From the NCBI GenBank assembly GCA_029781135.1, contig JAKOXH010000069.1:1-55082 (forward strand): 55,082 nucleotides of DNA. The letters run 5' to 3'. The DNA is from Planctomycetota bacterium. GTDB taxonomy: Bacteria > Planctomycetota > Planctomycetia > Pirellulales > Lacipirellulaceae. The notes beneath the pieces are model-generated. The model searched no databases. It had not been told where the DNA came from and worked only from the letters and a program-made list of their open reading frames with translations. Each line of letters opens with the position of its first letter. Positions within the stretch are counted from its first letter, which is position 1. The translations under genes were made by a program, and so were the position numbers. Shown one piece after another: positions 32,838 to 40,851 of this stretch.

Positions 32838-33815
32838 GACTGCCATTCCTTGTGTGCAACAGCTGGTTCCTGGTGCGATGGGCAAATCCGCCCGGTGTCG
32901 CCGTGGTTTTTCGCTGTAGCTGTGTGGTGTGGAGAGCCTTCAAGCGCGTCCGCCCTGGGGCGTCGCGTGGCCGGATGAGGCCTGATTCGTATGAATGAAA
33001 ATGCCGAATCAAGCCGCGAAACGAACACGCGAAGAACGGCAGCGAGTGAGAACTCGAAAGCGTCGCGACCGGACGTGCGATCAGAACTAGCGAAGAGTGC
33101 CGTTCAAATTGCGTTAGTGCCGGATGGTGCTAGACGCCAGGCAATCGCTGCAAATACGACAGGAGCAGCAGAACCAAAGCGGTCGGGCGTATCGCAGAAT
33201 TCGGAGGACGCTGGCCGATGGCTCAGGAATGTCGGGCGAACAGCCGTGCGAATTTCTTCGCCGCTGCCGATCTGCCACTCATGAGGACGCTCCGAAAAAA
33301 AACGCCGATCGAGATAATAACGGAGCCGCGGCCAGCATTGTGGGAACGTGGCAACTACGGCACTAAGTTTGGTTATATTCCTCAGCCGATGGGCTGTCAA
33401 CTTTTTTGTGCGAGGATGCGCGGTTTTTTCGGATTTGGCGGATTTTGCCGAGGTTTCCCCAAAATGAGCGCAAAAAAAGACGCGGCGAGGTCCCCTCAAG
33501 CTCCCAGCTCGTCCCGCCGCGTCCCATGCCGCAACTCTCCCCAAAGGTGCGGCAGCACCTGAAACCTATTACGAATGCGGCAACTGTCAAACCGCTCGGA
33601 CAGAAGTCCGATATTTCGTCTCCTGCGGTCGCTAAAGCCGATAAGTTGGCGGTGTCGTTCCGGCTGTTGGGATTGGATGTCGCCCCGCTGCGACGTGGCA
33701 ACGCTTCGCAATGCGGTTGGAAAGCAACGTGCTTCCGGGAACGTACATTCCGGGTGATGTGGGTCGATAGTTGTTGAGCTAAACCGCAAGCGTTGGGTTT
33801 TGAGGTAGCGTTGTT
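32838..33815. other. Long intergenic region, no supported gene
   Basis: Nearly 1 kb. The PEP-CTERM gene promoter should lie at its left side. At 33472-33523 a strong minus-strand terminator is seen. At 33779-33795 G-C-T-A-A-A-C-C-G-C-A-A-G-C-G repeats a unit also present at 48735. Reading frames in it lack family features and ribosome-binding sites. A non-coding transcript ending at the terminator is possible. Confidence 0.45.
33472..33523 (-). terminator. Intrinsic terminator, about 300 bases past nadC
   Basis: On the minus strand GACGCGGCG (33523-33515) pairs perfectly with CGCCGCGTC (33487-33479), and T-T-T-T-T-T-T follows directly. The loop is long (27 bases) and itself partly paired (G-A-G-C-T/A-G-C-T-T). 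It terminates either a long nadC 3' leader-out or an independent short RNA. Confidence 0.65.
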
Positions 33816-34808
33816 TTAGGTGATCCAATCGAGACCGAGATCGAGTGACCGGGCGGAATGGGTGAGAGCGCCGACGCTGATGCGGTCGACGCCGGTTTGG
33901 GCGATTTCGTGGATCGTGCCAAGGGAAACGCCACCGGACGCTTCGAGTTCAATTTTCGGAGCTATGCGATCGCGATGAATCGCGGCGGCACGGAGCTGGT
34001 CGGGCGTCATGTTGTCGAGTAGCACGATCTCGGGACCAGCGGCGAGCACGTCGTCGAGCCATTCCAAGCGGTCGATTTCGACTTCCACGAGCAGGTCTTT
34101 CGCGATGAACTGGGCATCGAGTTCTTCAACGAAGCAGCGGACGCGGCGGACGGCGTCGGCCGGCGCAAGATGTTCCTCGGCCGCCAGTGCGAGGTGATTG
34201 TCTTTGATGAGGATGGCGTCGAACAAACCCGTGCGATGGTTGTGGCCGCCGCCGCAACGAACGGCGTATTTTTCCAGGCGGCGCCAGCCGGGCGTGGTCT
34301 TGCGCGTGTCGTAGATGCGGGCTCGCGTGCCAGCGATGCGGCGAACATATTCGCGAGTGAGCGTGGCGATGCCGGAGAGGCGGTTTACCAGGTTGAGCAT
34401 TGGCCGCTCGCAGGTGAGCAAGTCGCGGGCATTGCCGGAGAATTCGGCGACCGTTGAGCCAGCGGCCAGTTCGTCGCCATCGCTCATGAGAAGCTCGACG
34501 TCGATATCGGCCTGCATTTCGTCGATGATGATCGGCAGCGCGCGCAGGCCGGCGACGACGCCCAGCTCGCGCGACGACATGGCCGCCCTGCCCTGGGCAT
34601 CGGGGCCGATGAGGGCGACGGTGGTCCAATCCTGCCCGCGCGCAAGGTCCTCGCGGACGGCGAGGCGCATGAGCTGGCGCAGGTCGTCTTCGAGCGTGGA
34701 ATCCCAGGTTAGTTGGGGGAAGTCGGGCGGCGGCTGGGGGCTGGGGGCTAGGGGCTGGGGGCTAGGACTCGCTAACGAATTCCGCACTCCGGATTGGTCA
34801 TTGGTCAT
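33816..34808 (-). CDS. nadC: Nicotinate-nucleotide pyrophosphorylase (carboxylating)
   Basis: About 330 residues from the ATG at 34808. It converts quinolinate and PRPP to nicotinate mononucleotide in NAD synthesis. Visible signatures: R-K-T-T-P-G-W-R-R-L-E-K-Y-A-V-R-C-G-G-G-H-N-H-R, I-K-D-N-H, V-E-V-E-I-D-R-L-E-W, and E-A-S-G-G-V-S. The first ~30 residues before D-F-P-Q-L-T-W come from a CCCCCAGCCCCTAG tandem repeat and are unlike the family. Either translation starts at a later non-ATG codon or the protein carries a repeat-derived tail. Confidence 0.9.
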   Translation of the reverse strand: MTNDQSGVRNSLASPSPQPLAPSPQPPPDFPQLTWDSTLEDDLRQLMRLAVREDLARGQDWTTVALIGPDAQGRAAMSSRELGVVAGLRALPIIIDEMQADIDVELLMSDGDELAAGSTVAEFSGNARDLLTCERPMLNLVNRLSGIATLTREYVRRIAGTRARIYDTRKTTPGWRRLEKYAVRCGGGHNHRTGLFDAILIKDNHLALAAEEHLAPADAVRRVRCFVEELDAQFIAKDLLVEVEIDRLEWLDDVLAAGPEIVLLDNMTPDQLRAAAIHRDRIAPKIELEASGGVSLGTIHEIAQTGVDRISVGALTHSARSLDLGLDWIT

Positions 34809-35030
34809 TGGAAGTATCGAGTGGGGAATTGGGAATGGAGAGTGGGGAATACAAATCATGCAATTCCGCATTCGGCATTCCGCATTCCCAATTGGTCATT
34901 GGTCATTGGTCATTGGAAGTATCGAGTGGGGAACCGGGAATGGGGAGTGGGGAATACAAATCAGCAATTCCGTATTCCCCATTCCGCACTCCCAATTCCA
35001 CACTCCCAATTCCGCATTTCAAAAAGTGGA
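34727..35030. repeat. Tandem GGGGCTAG units and ATTGGTCATTGG / GTGGGGAAT repeats
   Basis: GGCTGGGGGCTGGGGGCTAG units (34732-34766) are followed by two diverged copies of a block of about 110 bases: ATTGGTCATTGGAAGTATCG then A-G-T-G-G-G-G-A-A-T-N then G-C-A-T-T-C-C runs (about 34793-34895 and 34896-34985), ending in CACTCCCAATTCC units. It is related to the shorter repeat at 26744. Confidence 0.8.
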
Positions 35031-35431
35031 GAGGCGCCCCTCCGGGCGGTGGACCTTACGCCGTGACGCACGCTACCCTGGGGTTTGACGTAGCAGGACG
35101 CACGCACGGGATCGGGTCCGGACACCAATGCACGGCCGGGATCGGCCCGATCGCTTTGGGCTGGCGACAGCGGCGGCCGTTGCCATTTCCTCCGCGGCGG
35201 AAGTGGCTGGTGCGCCGAGTCGGCGTCGCCCGCAAACGATCGAATCCGGTGGTCCCACGAACACCGCGCATTGGCATCGTTGCGTAACTGAACCTAGCAG
35301 AGTGCGCGGCCAAATTCCACAAGAAAATTGGACCGGAGATGTAAGATGTTAGATTTAAGATTTCAGAATCTTGTTTCGCATCTTTCCGACATCTTCAATC
35401 TGACATCCAAAATCTTACATCCAATGCCTCA
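35031..35431. other. Intergenic region with AT-rich repeat, no supported gene
   Basis: At 35338-35424 GATGTAAGATGTTAGATTTA faces CATCCAAAATCTTACATCC, a copy of the AT-rich inverted repeat at 11513. The GC-rich part from 35031 to 35330 shows no convincing gene. Confidence 0.5.
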
Positions 35432-36169
35432 TTACCAGCCCAGTGTTTTGCTGATGGCCACTTGCCAGATTTTGTGGCCGGCGGGGCTGAGGTGGAGGCC
35501 GTCGGTGGTGAGTTCAGCCTTAAGTTCACCTTGGTCGTCTTTCATGAGTGTGTGGAGGTCGAGGTAATCGTAGCCGAACTCGGCGGCCAGCTTCTGTAGG
35601 CGTTGGTTGACGTCCAGCACGTTCGCATTGAATTTCGCGAATCGGCCGCGGGCGGGCAGCACCGATTGGATATGGACGCGTAGCGCGGGTGAGTGCTGTT
35701 TGACGCGTTCAAGTATTTCGCGGTATCCGGCTTCGATTGTGGCGGGCGAGTGGCCGTCGCCCAGATCGTTGATCCCGATCAGGAGGAAGGCGTCGCGAGC
35801 GCCGCAGTCGAAGAACGATTCGTCGAGCCGCTTGAGAACGCCACGATTGTCGCCCGGCGCAAGGGCGTTGCCGATCACGTCGGAACCGATGCCACGATTA
35901 AGTATATGGCGGCCGGGAAAATACTTCGCCACGTCGAAGCCTTCGGTGATGCTATCGCCGACGAGGACGATGTTCTCGACCTTGTCGTTATCTAGACGCT
36001 TGTTTTGCTCGCGGAAGGTTTGGTCGCGCTCGGTGTAATGGATTTGGGCGGGGCTTGGTTTTTCGGCGTCATGCTCCAGAGCAAAAGCGGTTGAAGTGAG
36101 CAGCAAGAGTGCGGTTGAAACGAGAACGCAATATCGACTAGCGCTTTGAAACCGATATTGTTCCGTCAT
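35432..36169 (-). CDS. SGNH/GDSL-family hydrolase, exported
   Basis: From the ATG at 36169 the product is 245 residues; an ATG at 36184 is an alternative. A signal peptide (V-L-V-S-T-A-L-L-L-L-T-S-T-A-F-A) precedes the SGNH domain: block I L-V-G-D-S-I-T-E-G-F (catalytic Ser), block II N-R-G-I-G-S-D, block III L-L-I-G-I-N-D-L-G (Asn), block V T-D-G-L-H-L-S (Asp and His). This resembles the PAF-acetylhydrolase beta-subunit-like group. It probably deacetylates a sugar or lipid in the periplasm. Confidence 0.9.
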   Translation of the reverse strand: MTEQYRFQSASRYCVLVSTALLLLTSTAFALEHDAEKPSPAQIHYTERDQTFREQNKRLDNDKVENIVLVGDSITEGFDVAKYFPGRHILNRGIGSDVIGNALAPGDNRGVLKRLDESFFDCGARDAFLLIGINDLGDGHSPATIEAGYREILERVKQHSPALRVHIQSVLPARGRFAKFNANVLDVNQRLQKLAAEFGYDYLDLHTLMKDDQGELKAELTTDGLHLSPAGHKIWQVAISKTLGW

Positions 36170-36230
36170 ACATTGAATTTCCATTGAATGAGATGAACAT
36201 GATTCACAATCGAGAAATGTCACCAGGCGT

Positions 36231-36668
36231 TTACCTTTGCGATGCTATATCGACCTCACGAGTAATGTTGATGGCGCCTACACAACTACATGCTTGACTG
36301 AAACTGATCCGATTATATGGACTCTCGCTTACGAACTTCCATGCCGCCTCGTAAGGAATGAGCACAGCCCCTTTAACGCGAAAGTCGCAATCGAAAACGA
36401 CAACGCAGAGGAAGTCGAATCCATCTTGCTTGGCTTCATTTAGGGCAACGCGCTCTTCAATGCGACCGTCGTTTGGTAGTTGGCCGAATCTTACCTCGAC
36501 ACGGCCGTAACCAGGGGCGATTACGTCGAATCCCTTGTTTGTGCCGTTCCTTTCGCGGTTTCCATTCAGCGCATCTGCCGCGATTTGCTCTGCGTAGTCC
36601 GCAACACTTCGAATTCGGTGCCGCACGACCAGTTCGCGCATCAACTCTTGTCGAGTTAATTGTGGCAT
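36231..36668 (-). CDS. Hypothetical protein with nuclease-like strand pattern
   Basis: A 145-residue soluble protein from the ATG at 36668 (MPQLTRQELMRELVVRHRIR). The middle has A-A-D-A-L-N-G, then F-D-V-I-A-P-G-Y-G-R-V-E-V-R, then F-D-F-L-C-V-V-V-F-D. The D-x(n)-E-V-R spacing followed by a long hydrophobic strand resembles PD-(D/E)xK nuclease-fold proteins, but the catalytic lysine is Arg here, so this is only a suggestion. The ATG lies one base from the stop of the 65-residue gene at 36670, so the two are probably co-transcribed with the zeta module. Confidence 0.55.
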   Translation of the reverse strand: MPQLTRQELMRELVVRHRIRSVADYAEQIAADALNGNRERNGTNKGFDVIAPGYGRVEVRFGQLPNDGRIEERVALNEAKQDGFDFLCVVVFDCDFRVKGAVLIPYEAAWKFVSESPYNRISFSQACSCVGAINITREVDIASQR

Positions 36669-36669
36669 A

Positions 36670-36867
36670 CTACTGCTGTTTGTACGGATCTTCGCGCGAG
36701 AGTTCGCCGTTGGGGAGTTCGTAGTAGAGGATGCCGTTGATCGAGTAGACGTTGGGGATGCCGAGGCGGCGGTTTTCTTCTTGGGCGGCGTGGGCGGCAC
36801 GGTGGGCGATGCGGATTAGCTCGGCGACTTTTTCGTAGGTTTCCAGAGGGATCGTTGTACTAGCCAT
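36670..36867 (-). CDS. Small partner protein of the zeta-toxin-like gene
   Basis: A 65-residue protein (MASTTIPLETYEKVAELIRI), helical, with a P-N-V-Y-S-I-N-G-I-L-Y-Y-E-L-P-N-G-E beta hairpin at the end. Its ATG overlaps the end of the zeta-like gene by eight bases (ATGGCTAG). Position and size suggest the cognate antitoxin, although it does not resemble the classical epsilon antitoxin. Confidence 0.6.
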   Translation of the reverse strand: MASTTIPLETYEKVAELIRIAHRAAHAAQEENRRLGIPNVYSINGILYYELPNGELSREDPYKQQ

Positions 36868-37449
36868 TGGATTCTCCTGCTTGCTCCACGCACTCCAAGA
36901 AACGGCTGAACAATGCCTCGTCGGAAACGAGGAAGTCCTCGTGGTAACCGAATGCGACTTCGACCAAGCCGCTACCGGCATTGTAAACTATTGCCCAATG
37001 ATCGGCAATTTCTCGATAGATGGTCCAGAAATTGGTGAGACTGCGTGCATAACGGCGGCGGATATCGGCTTCCGGGACGTTATGTCCGCCACGTCGCACG
37101 CGCTGCTTCACACGGTTGACGCAAGTATCGGCGGAATCCAAGTAAACGAAGTAGACCGTGACGGCGAAGCCCAGCTCGTGGGCCTGTTGCATGTACTTTC
37201 GCCACGTGCGGCCGGATAGGTTATCTCCACGATGAAGTCGTTTCCAGCGGCAAGGAGTTCGGCAGCTTGCGTGTAAAATTTCTGGCCGGCGGTGTACTGC
37301 CGTACGAATTCGTCCGTGATGTCAAGTTGTGCTGCAATTGTGTCGGCGCACAGGTACGGACAATCGCGTTCGGCCAAATAGGCGGCGACGAACGTGCTTT
37401 TACCCGAACCGTTGGGGCCGGCGACGATGAGGAGTTCTTTGGTGGGCAT
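36860..37449 (-). pseudogene. Zeta-toxin-like kinase, interrupted by a single-base frameshift
   Basis: The start at 37449 reads MPTKELLIVAGPNGSGKSTF, a zeta-toxin P-loop, and continues to F-I-V-E-I-T near 37225. The expected next residues L-S-G-R-T-W-R-K-Y-M-Q-Q-A appear in the next frame, and the remainder (F-V-Y-L-D-S-A-D-T-C-V-N-R-V and R-R-R-Y-A-R-S-L-T-N-F) runs intact to 36860. One C seems missing in a short C run at about 37219-37222. Zeta kinases phosphorylate UDP-N-acetylglucosamine and block wall synthesis. The break is either real inactivation or a sequencing indel; the rest is well preserved, so it is recent if real. Confidence 0.8.
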
Positions 37450-37562
37450 GGTTTCGATTGCTCGTTTAACGGCCGAGCCAGCGGCGAGGCGAAACGCCGC
37501 CAGCCGTCGCCGTTGGCTCCTGGTGATACGACCCGGGATGGTTCATTCGTCGTGCGGTCATA

Positions 37563-37843
37563 AATAAGGTGGTCATTAGGCTCCGCGTGACGAATATCTT
37601 CTCGCGGAGAAGCTGTGATTTTATCGTGAGAGGGTGGCATGCCCTCGCTCGCGACAACATGCTCACGCGAATCGGTCTCGTGTTGCCGCGAGTGTGGGCA
37701 TGCAGCGATTCGCGAGAGCATGCCACCCCAGATACTGCTGGCTTGTGTTCAAAAAAATCACAGCCTCGAAGCGAGAGGGGTACAATTGCGGCTGGAATTG
37801 TGTGGGTGGAACGCGATAATGAGTGGTTGGCGTTCTTGCGTGA
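37563..37843. repeat. GGGTGGCATGCC inverted repeat
   Basis: GAGAGGGTGGCATGCCCTCG (37627-37646) faces GAGAGCATGCCACCCC (37711-37732), and an internal G-T-T-G-C-C-G-C-G-A/T-C-G-C-G-A-C-A-A-C pair strengthens the hairpin. No gene is supported in the interval. Confidence 0.65.
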
Positions 37844-37855
37844 ATGAGGCGTAGT

Positions 37856-38365
37856 ATGGGCGACGTGCGGCAACGAGAGCAACCGGTGGCTGGGGGACCG
37901 AGCAGTGGGAATCCGCGTCTCGGAGAGACGCGACCACATGGGAATCCGCGTCTCGGAGAGACGCGGCCACGGGGGGCGGTGCTGCGGCGGGCGGACCAGG
38001 CGGTGGTGGCGGGGTTGGTGCTCGCGGCGCTGGTGTCGATGGCCATTTATTGGGTGGTGCAAGGTGGGCCGCGGGGGGAGCTCATCGAGATTGATCGGGC
38101 GGAGCCACTCGTGGCGCGGTTTTTGGTGGACATCAACCAGGCCGAGTGGCCGGAGTTGGCGGAGTTGCCGGAGATTGGGGAGACGCTGGCCCGGCGAATC
38201 GTAGATTCGCGGCTAAGGGAGGGGGCGTTCAGGGATCACAGCGATTTGAGGCGCGTGCCAGGGATTGGGCCGCGGACGCTGGAAAAGCTGCGGCCGTATT
38301 TGCTGCCGATGCCGGAACAGGCGGATGTGGCGGGGGGAGCGAACGGGGATGCGAATGCGTTGTAG
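37856..38365 (+). CDS. ComEA-like helix-hairpin-helix membrane protein
   Basis: A 169-residue protein from the ATG at 37856, six bases after G-A-G-G. The N-terminus includes two 11-residue repeats from an inserted DNA repeat (about residues 18-39). One membrane helix follows (V-V-A-G-L-V-L-A-A-L-V-S-M-A-I-Y-W), then D-I-N-Q-A-E-W-P-E-L-A-E-L-P-E-I-G-E-T-L-A-R-R-I and R-R-V-P-G-I-G-P-R-T-L-E-K-L-R-P-Y: two helix-hairpin-helix motifs of the ComEA type. ComEA binds incoming DNA in competence; anchored HhH proteins of this size may do the same or serve in repair. It precedes uvrB. Confidence 0.85.
   Translation: MGDVRQREQPVAGGPSSGNPRLGETRPHGNPRLGETRPRGAVLRRADQAVVAGLVLAALVSMAIYWVVQGGPRGELIEIDRAEPLVARFLVDINQAEWPELAELPEIGETLARRIVDSRLREGAFRDHSDLRRVPGIGPRTLEKLRPYLLPMPEQADVAGGANGDANAL
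37906..37971. repeat. Two tandem 33-bp repeats inside the HhH gene
   Basis: TGGGAATCCGCGTCTCGGAG with AGACGCGRCCACR occurs twice head to tail (37906-37938, 37939-37971), differing at two positions. Each unit contains a CGCGTCTCGGAGAGACGCG hairpin. Because 33 is a multiple of three, both are read as G-N-P-R-L-G-E-T-R-P-x. Confidence 0.9.
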
Positions 38366-38449
38366 GTGAACCACGAAGGGCACGAAGAGGATAGTGCGGC
38401 CCTGGGCCGCAACCACGGCATTATCGAGTTTCAATCACATTGAGTTTAT

Positions 38450-38532
38450 CTCACGCAGAGACGCAAAGACGCAGAGGTTAGGATTTATCCGGCAACCTGT
38501 CCTTTGCGTCTTTGCGCCTCTGCGTGAGACTT
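38450..38532. repeat. CTCACGCAGAGACGCAAAGACG inverted repeat
   Basis: CTCACGCAGAGACGCAAAGA with CGCAGAGG (38451-38478) faces CCTTTGCGTCTTTGCGCCTC with TGCGTGAGA (about 38502-38529). It is the same family as the structure at 10850-11075. It lies in the gap upstream of uvrB. Confidence 0.8.
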
Positions 38533-38650
38533 GTTTTGAACCGATTTGCGGCGGCAGTTTTGTTTGAAATGCGTGAGGTCGTGAGAGGGTTGGGGCGGGG
38601 TTGGGGTGAAATCGGGGCCGGGGACGGCCCGGCTCGCTGGTGGGTTGAGT

Positions 38651-40735
38651 ATGGAATTTAGGTTACAGGCACCGTTTGAGCCGGCGGGGGATCAGCCGCA
38701 GGCGATTGGGGAATTGGTGGCGGGGCTGCGCGCGGGGCGGAAGGAACAGGTGCTCATGGGGGTCACCGGGTCGGGGAAGACGTTCACGATGGCGAACGTC
38801 ATCCAGGAGTTGCAGGCCCCCACGCTTGTCCTCTCGCACAACAAAACGCTCGCGGCCCAGTTGTACTCCGAGTTCAAGGAGTTCTTCCCGCACAATGCGG
38901 TGAGCTACTTCGTGAGCTATTACGATTACTACCAGCCCGAGGCGTACATTCCGCAGCGCGATATTTACATCGAGAAGGACGCCTCGATCAACGAGGAGAT
39001 CGACCGAATGCGGCTGGCGACGACGAGTGCGCTGGTGAGCCGGCGGGATGTGATCGTGGTGGCGAGCGTGTCGTGCATTTATGGGTTGGGTTCGCCGGCC
39101 GATTACAAGGCGATGATGGTCGGCGTGGCGGTGGGCGACGTGCTGGACCGCGATGCGATGCTCGCGCGGCTCGTCGATATTCAGTACGAGCGGAATGACA
39201 CCGACCCATCGCGCGGCAAGTTCCGCGTGCGGGGCGACTCGGTCGAGGTGTGGCCGAGCTATGAGGAGTTCGCGTATCGGCTGGAGTTTTGGGGCGATGA
39301 GGTCGAGCGGCTCTCGATCATCAACCCGACGAGCGGCGAAGTGATCGACAAGCTGGAACAAGTTTATATTTACCCCGCCAAACACTTCGTGTTGCCGGAG
39401 GAGCGGATTCACGGTGCGGTCGATGAGATTCGCAAGGAGCTGCGCGAACGGCTCGAGTTGTTCAAGTCGCAGGGGAAGCTGCTGGAGGCCCAGCGGCTGA
39501 GTGCGCGGACGCGATACGATGTCGAAATGATGATGGAGATGGGCTATTGCCCGGGGATCGAGAATTATAGCCGGCCGTTGAGCGGGCGGAAGGAAGGCGA
39601 GCCGCCGTACACGCTGTTCGATTTCTTTCCGAAGGATTATTTGCTGATTGTGGATGAGTCGCACGCCACGGTGCCGCAGGTGGGGGCGATGTACAACGGC
39701 GACCGCAATCGCAAGGTGACGCTCGTCGAGCATGGGTTCCGGTTGCCGAGTGCGCTCGATAATCGGCCGCTGCGGTTTGCGGAGTGGCGGGAGCGCGTGA
39801 ACCAAGTGGTTTATGTATCGGCGACGCCGGGGCCGTTCGAGCTTGAGCAGACGGGCGGCGAAGTGGTCGAGCAAGTCGTGCGGCCGACGGGGCTGTTGGA
39901 CCCGGTGATTGAGGTGGTGTCGGCTCGTGGGCAGGTGCCGCACTTGTTGGGACAGATTCGCGAGCGTTCGGCAGCCGGCGAGCGGACGCTGGTGACGACA
40001 CTCACCAAGCGGCTGGCGGAGGATCTTTCGGAGTATTTCACCGATGAAGGCGTGTTGTGCAAGTGGCTGCATAGCGAGTTGGATGCGTTCGAGCGGGTGG
40101 AGTTGCTGCGCGATTTGCGGCAAGGGAAGTTCGAGACGCTCGTGGGCGTGAACCTGCTGCGCGAAGGGCTTGATTTGCCGGAGGTGTCGCTCGTCGCGAT
40201 TTTGGATGCCGATAAGGAAGGTTTCTTGCGGAGCGAGACATCGCTCATGCAGACGATTGGCCGGGCGGCACGCAACGTGAACGCGAAGGTGATTCTGTAT
40301 GCCGATAAGGTGACGGACGCGATGCAGCGGACGATCGAGGAGACAGCCCGCCGTCGGGCGCTGCAAGAGGCGTACAACAAGGAGCATGGCATCACGCCGG
40401 AGACGATCAAGAAGGCGATCTTCGCGGGGATCGAGGCGGAGGCTTCGGCTCATGCGGAGGCAAATGCGAAAGTTGGCCGGACGGATGAGACGCTGTACAT
40501 CACCGAGGAGTACATTGCGGAGCTCGAGGCCGAGATGTTCGCGGCGGCCGAGGCGATGGAGTTCGAGCGGGCGGCCACGATTCGCGATCGGATTAGTGCG
40601 ATGCGCGAGCAGATGGGCAAACCGGTGACCGTCGTGCGCGAGAAAGATGGTGAAGGCGGCAAGAAGCGGCGCGGGGCGAAGAAGAAGCAAGGCGACCCGG
40701 CGCAGTGGAAGGGGCGGGTGCCGAGGAGGCGTTAG
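38651..40735 (+). CDS. uvrB: Excinuclease ABC subunit B
   Basis: A complete 694-residue UvrB from the ATG at 38651. It is the damage-verifying helicase of nucleotide excision repair, loaded by UvrA and cut-directing for UvrC. Motif I G-V-T-G-S-G-K-T-F-T (near 38-47), the DNA-clamping hairpin Y-Y-D-Y-Y-Q-P-E-A-Y-I-P, D-E-S-H-A-T-V-P-Q, G-R-A-A-R-N, and the C-terminal UVR domain E-F-E-R-A-A-T-I-R-D-R-I are all present. The tail is Lys/Arg-rich. Starting further upstream would read through low-complexity sequence. Confidence 0.98.
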   Translation: MEFRLQAPFEPAGDQPQAIGELVAGLRAGRKEQVLMGVTGSGKTFTMANVIQELQAPTLVLSHNKTLAAQLYSEFKEFFPHNAVSYFVSYYDYYQPEAYIPQRDIYIEKDASINEEIDRMRLATTSALVSRRDVIVVASVSCIYGLGSPADYKAMMVGVAVGDVLDRDAMLARLVDIQYERNDTDPSRGKFRVRGDSVEVWPSYEEFAYRLEFWGDEVERLSIINPTSGEVIDKLEQVYIYPAKHFVLPEERIHGAVDEIRKELRERLELFKSQGKLLEAQRLSARTRYDVEMMMEMGYCPGIENYSRPLSGRKEGEPPYTLFDFFPKDYLLIVDESHATVPQVGAMYNGDRNRKVTLVEHGFRLPSALDNRPLRFAEWRERVNQVVYVSATPGPFELEQTGGEVVEQVVRPTGLLDPVIEVVSARGQVPHLLGQIRERSAAGERTLVTTLTKRLAEDLSEYFTDEGVLCKWLHSELDAFERVELLRDLRQGKFETLVGVNLLREGLDLPEVSLVAILDADKEGFLRSETSLMQTIGRAARNVNAKVILYADKVTDAMQRTIEETARRRALQEAYNKEHGITPETIKKAIFAGIEAEASAHAEANAKVGRTDETLYITEEYIAELEAEMFAAAEAMEFERAATIRDRISAMREQMGKPVTVVREKDGEGGKKRRGAKKKQGDPAQWKGRVPRRR

Positions 40736-40812
40736 GCGTTGGGCGTTGGGCGTTGGGCGTTGGGCGTTGGGCGTTAGGCGTTAGGCGTTAGGCGTTTGGC
40801 GTTAGGCGTTGG
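40732..40812. repeat. Heptamer tandem repeat (GGCGTTG)n
   Basis: About eleven consecutive copies of GGCGTTG/GGCGTTA begin at the uvrB stop codon itself (the first unit contains its C-G-T-T-A-G). The runs of G- and A-type units are grouped, suggesting recent slippage. G-rich units of seven bases are unusual in bacteria. Confidence 0.9.
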
Positions 40813-40851
40813 TCAATTCTGAATTGGATGCAGGCACGCGCAAGAGGTGCG

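Noticed and set aside
33104..33544. Open frames between the PEP-CTERM gene and nadC
   Set aside because: Unusual composition, no ribosome-binding site, and one crosses the terminator stem; not supported as genes.
37466..38062. 198-residue open frame on the minus strand
   Set aside because: It runs through two repeat families and the HhH gene in reverse; His/Arg/Pro-rich with no domain.
38663..40690. Long open frame antisense to uvrB
   Set aside because: It mirrors the codons of uvrB, is rich in His, Leu and Arg, and has no family features; the sense strand is a complete UvrB.
40732..40812. Possible CRISPR-like array
   Set aside because: Repeat unit is seven bases with no spacers; it is a simple tandem repeat. 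No CRISPR array was seen anywhere in the window.
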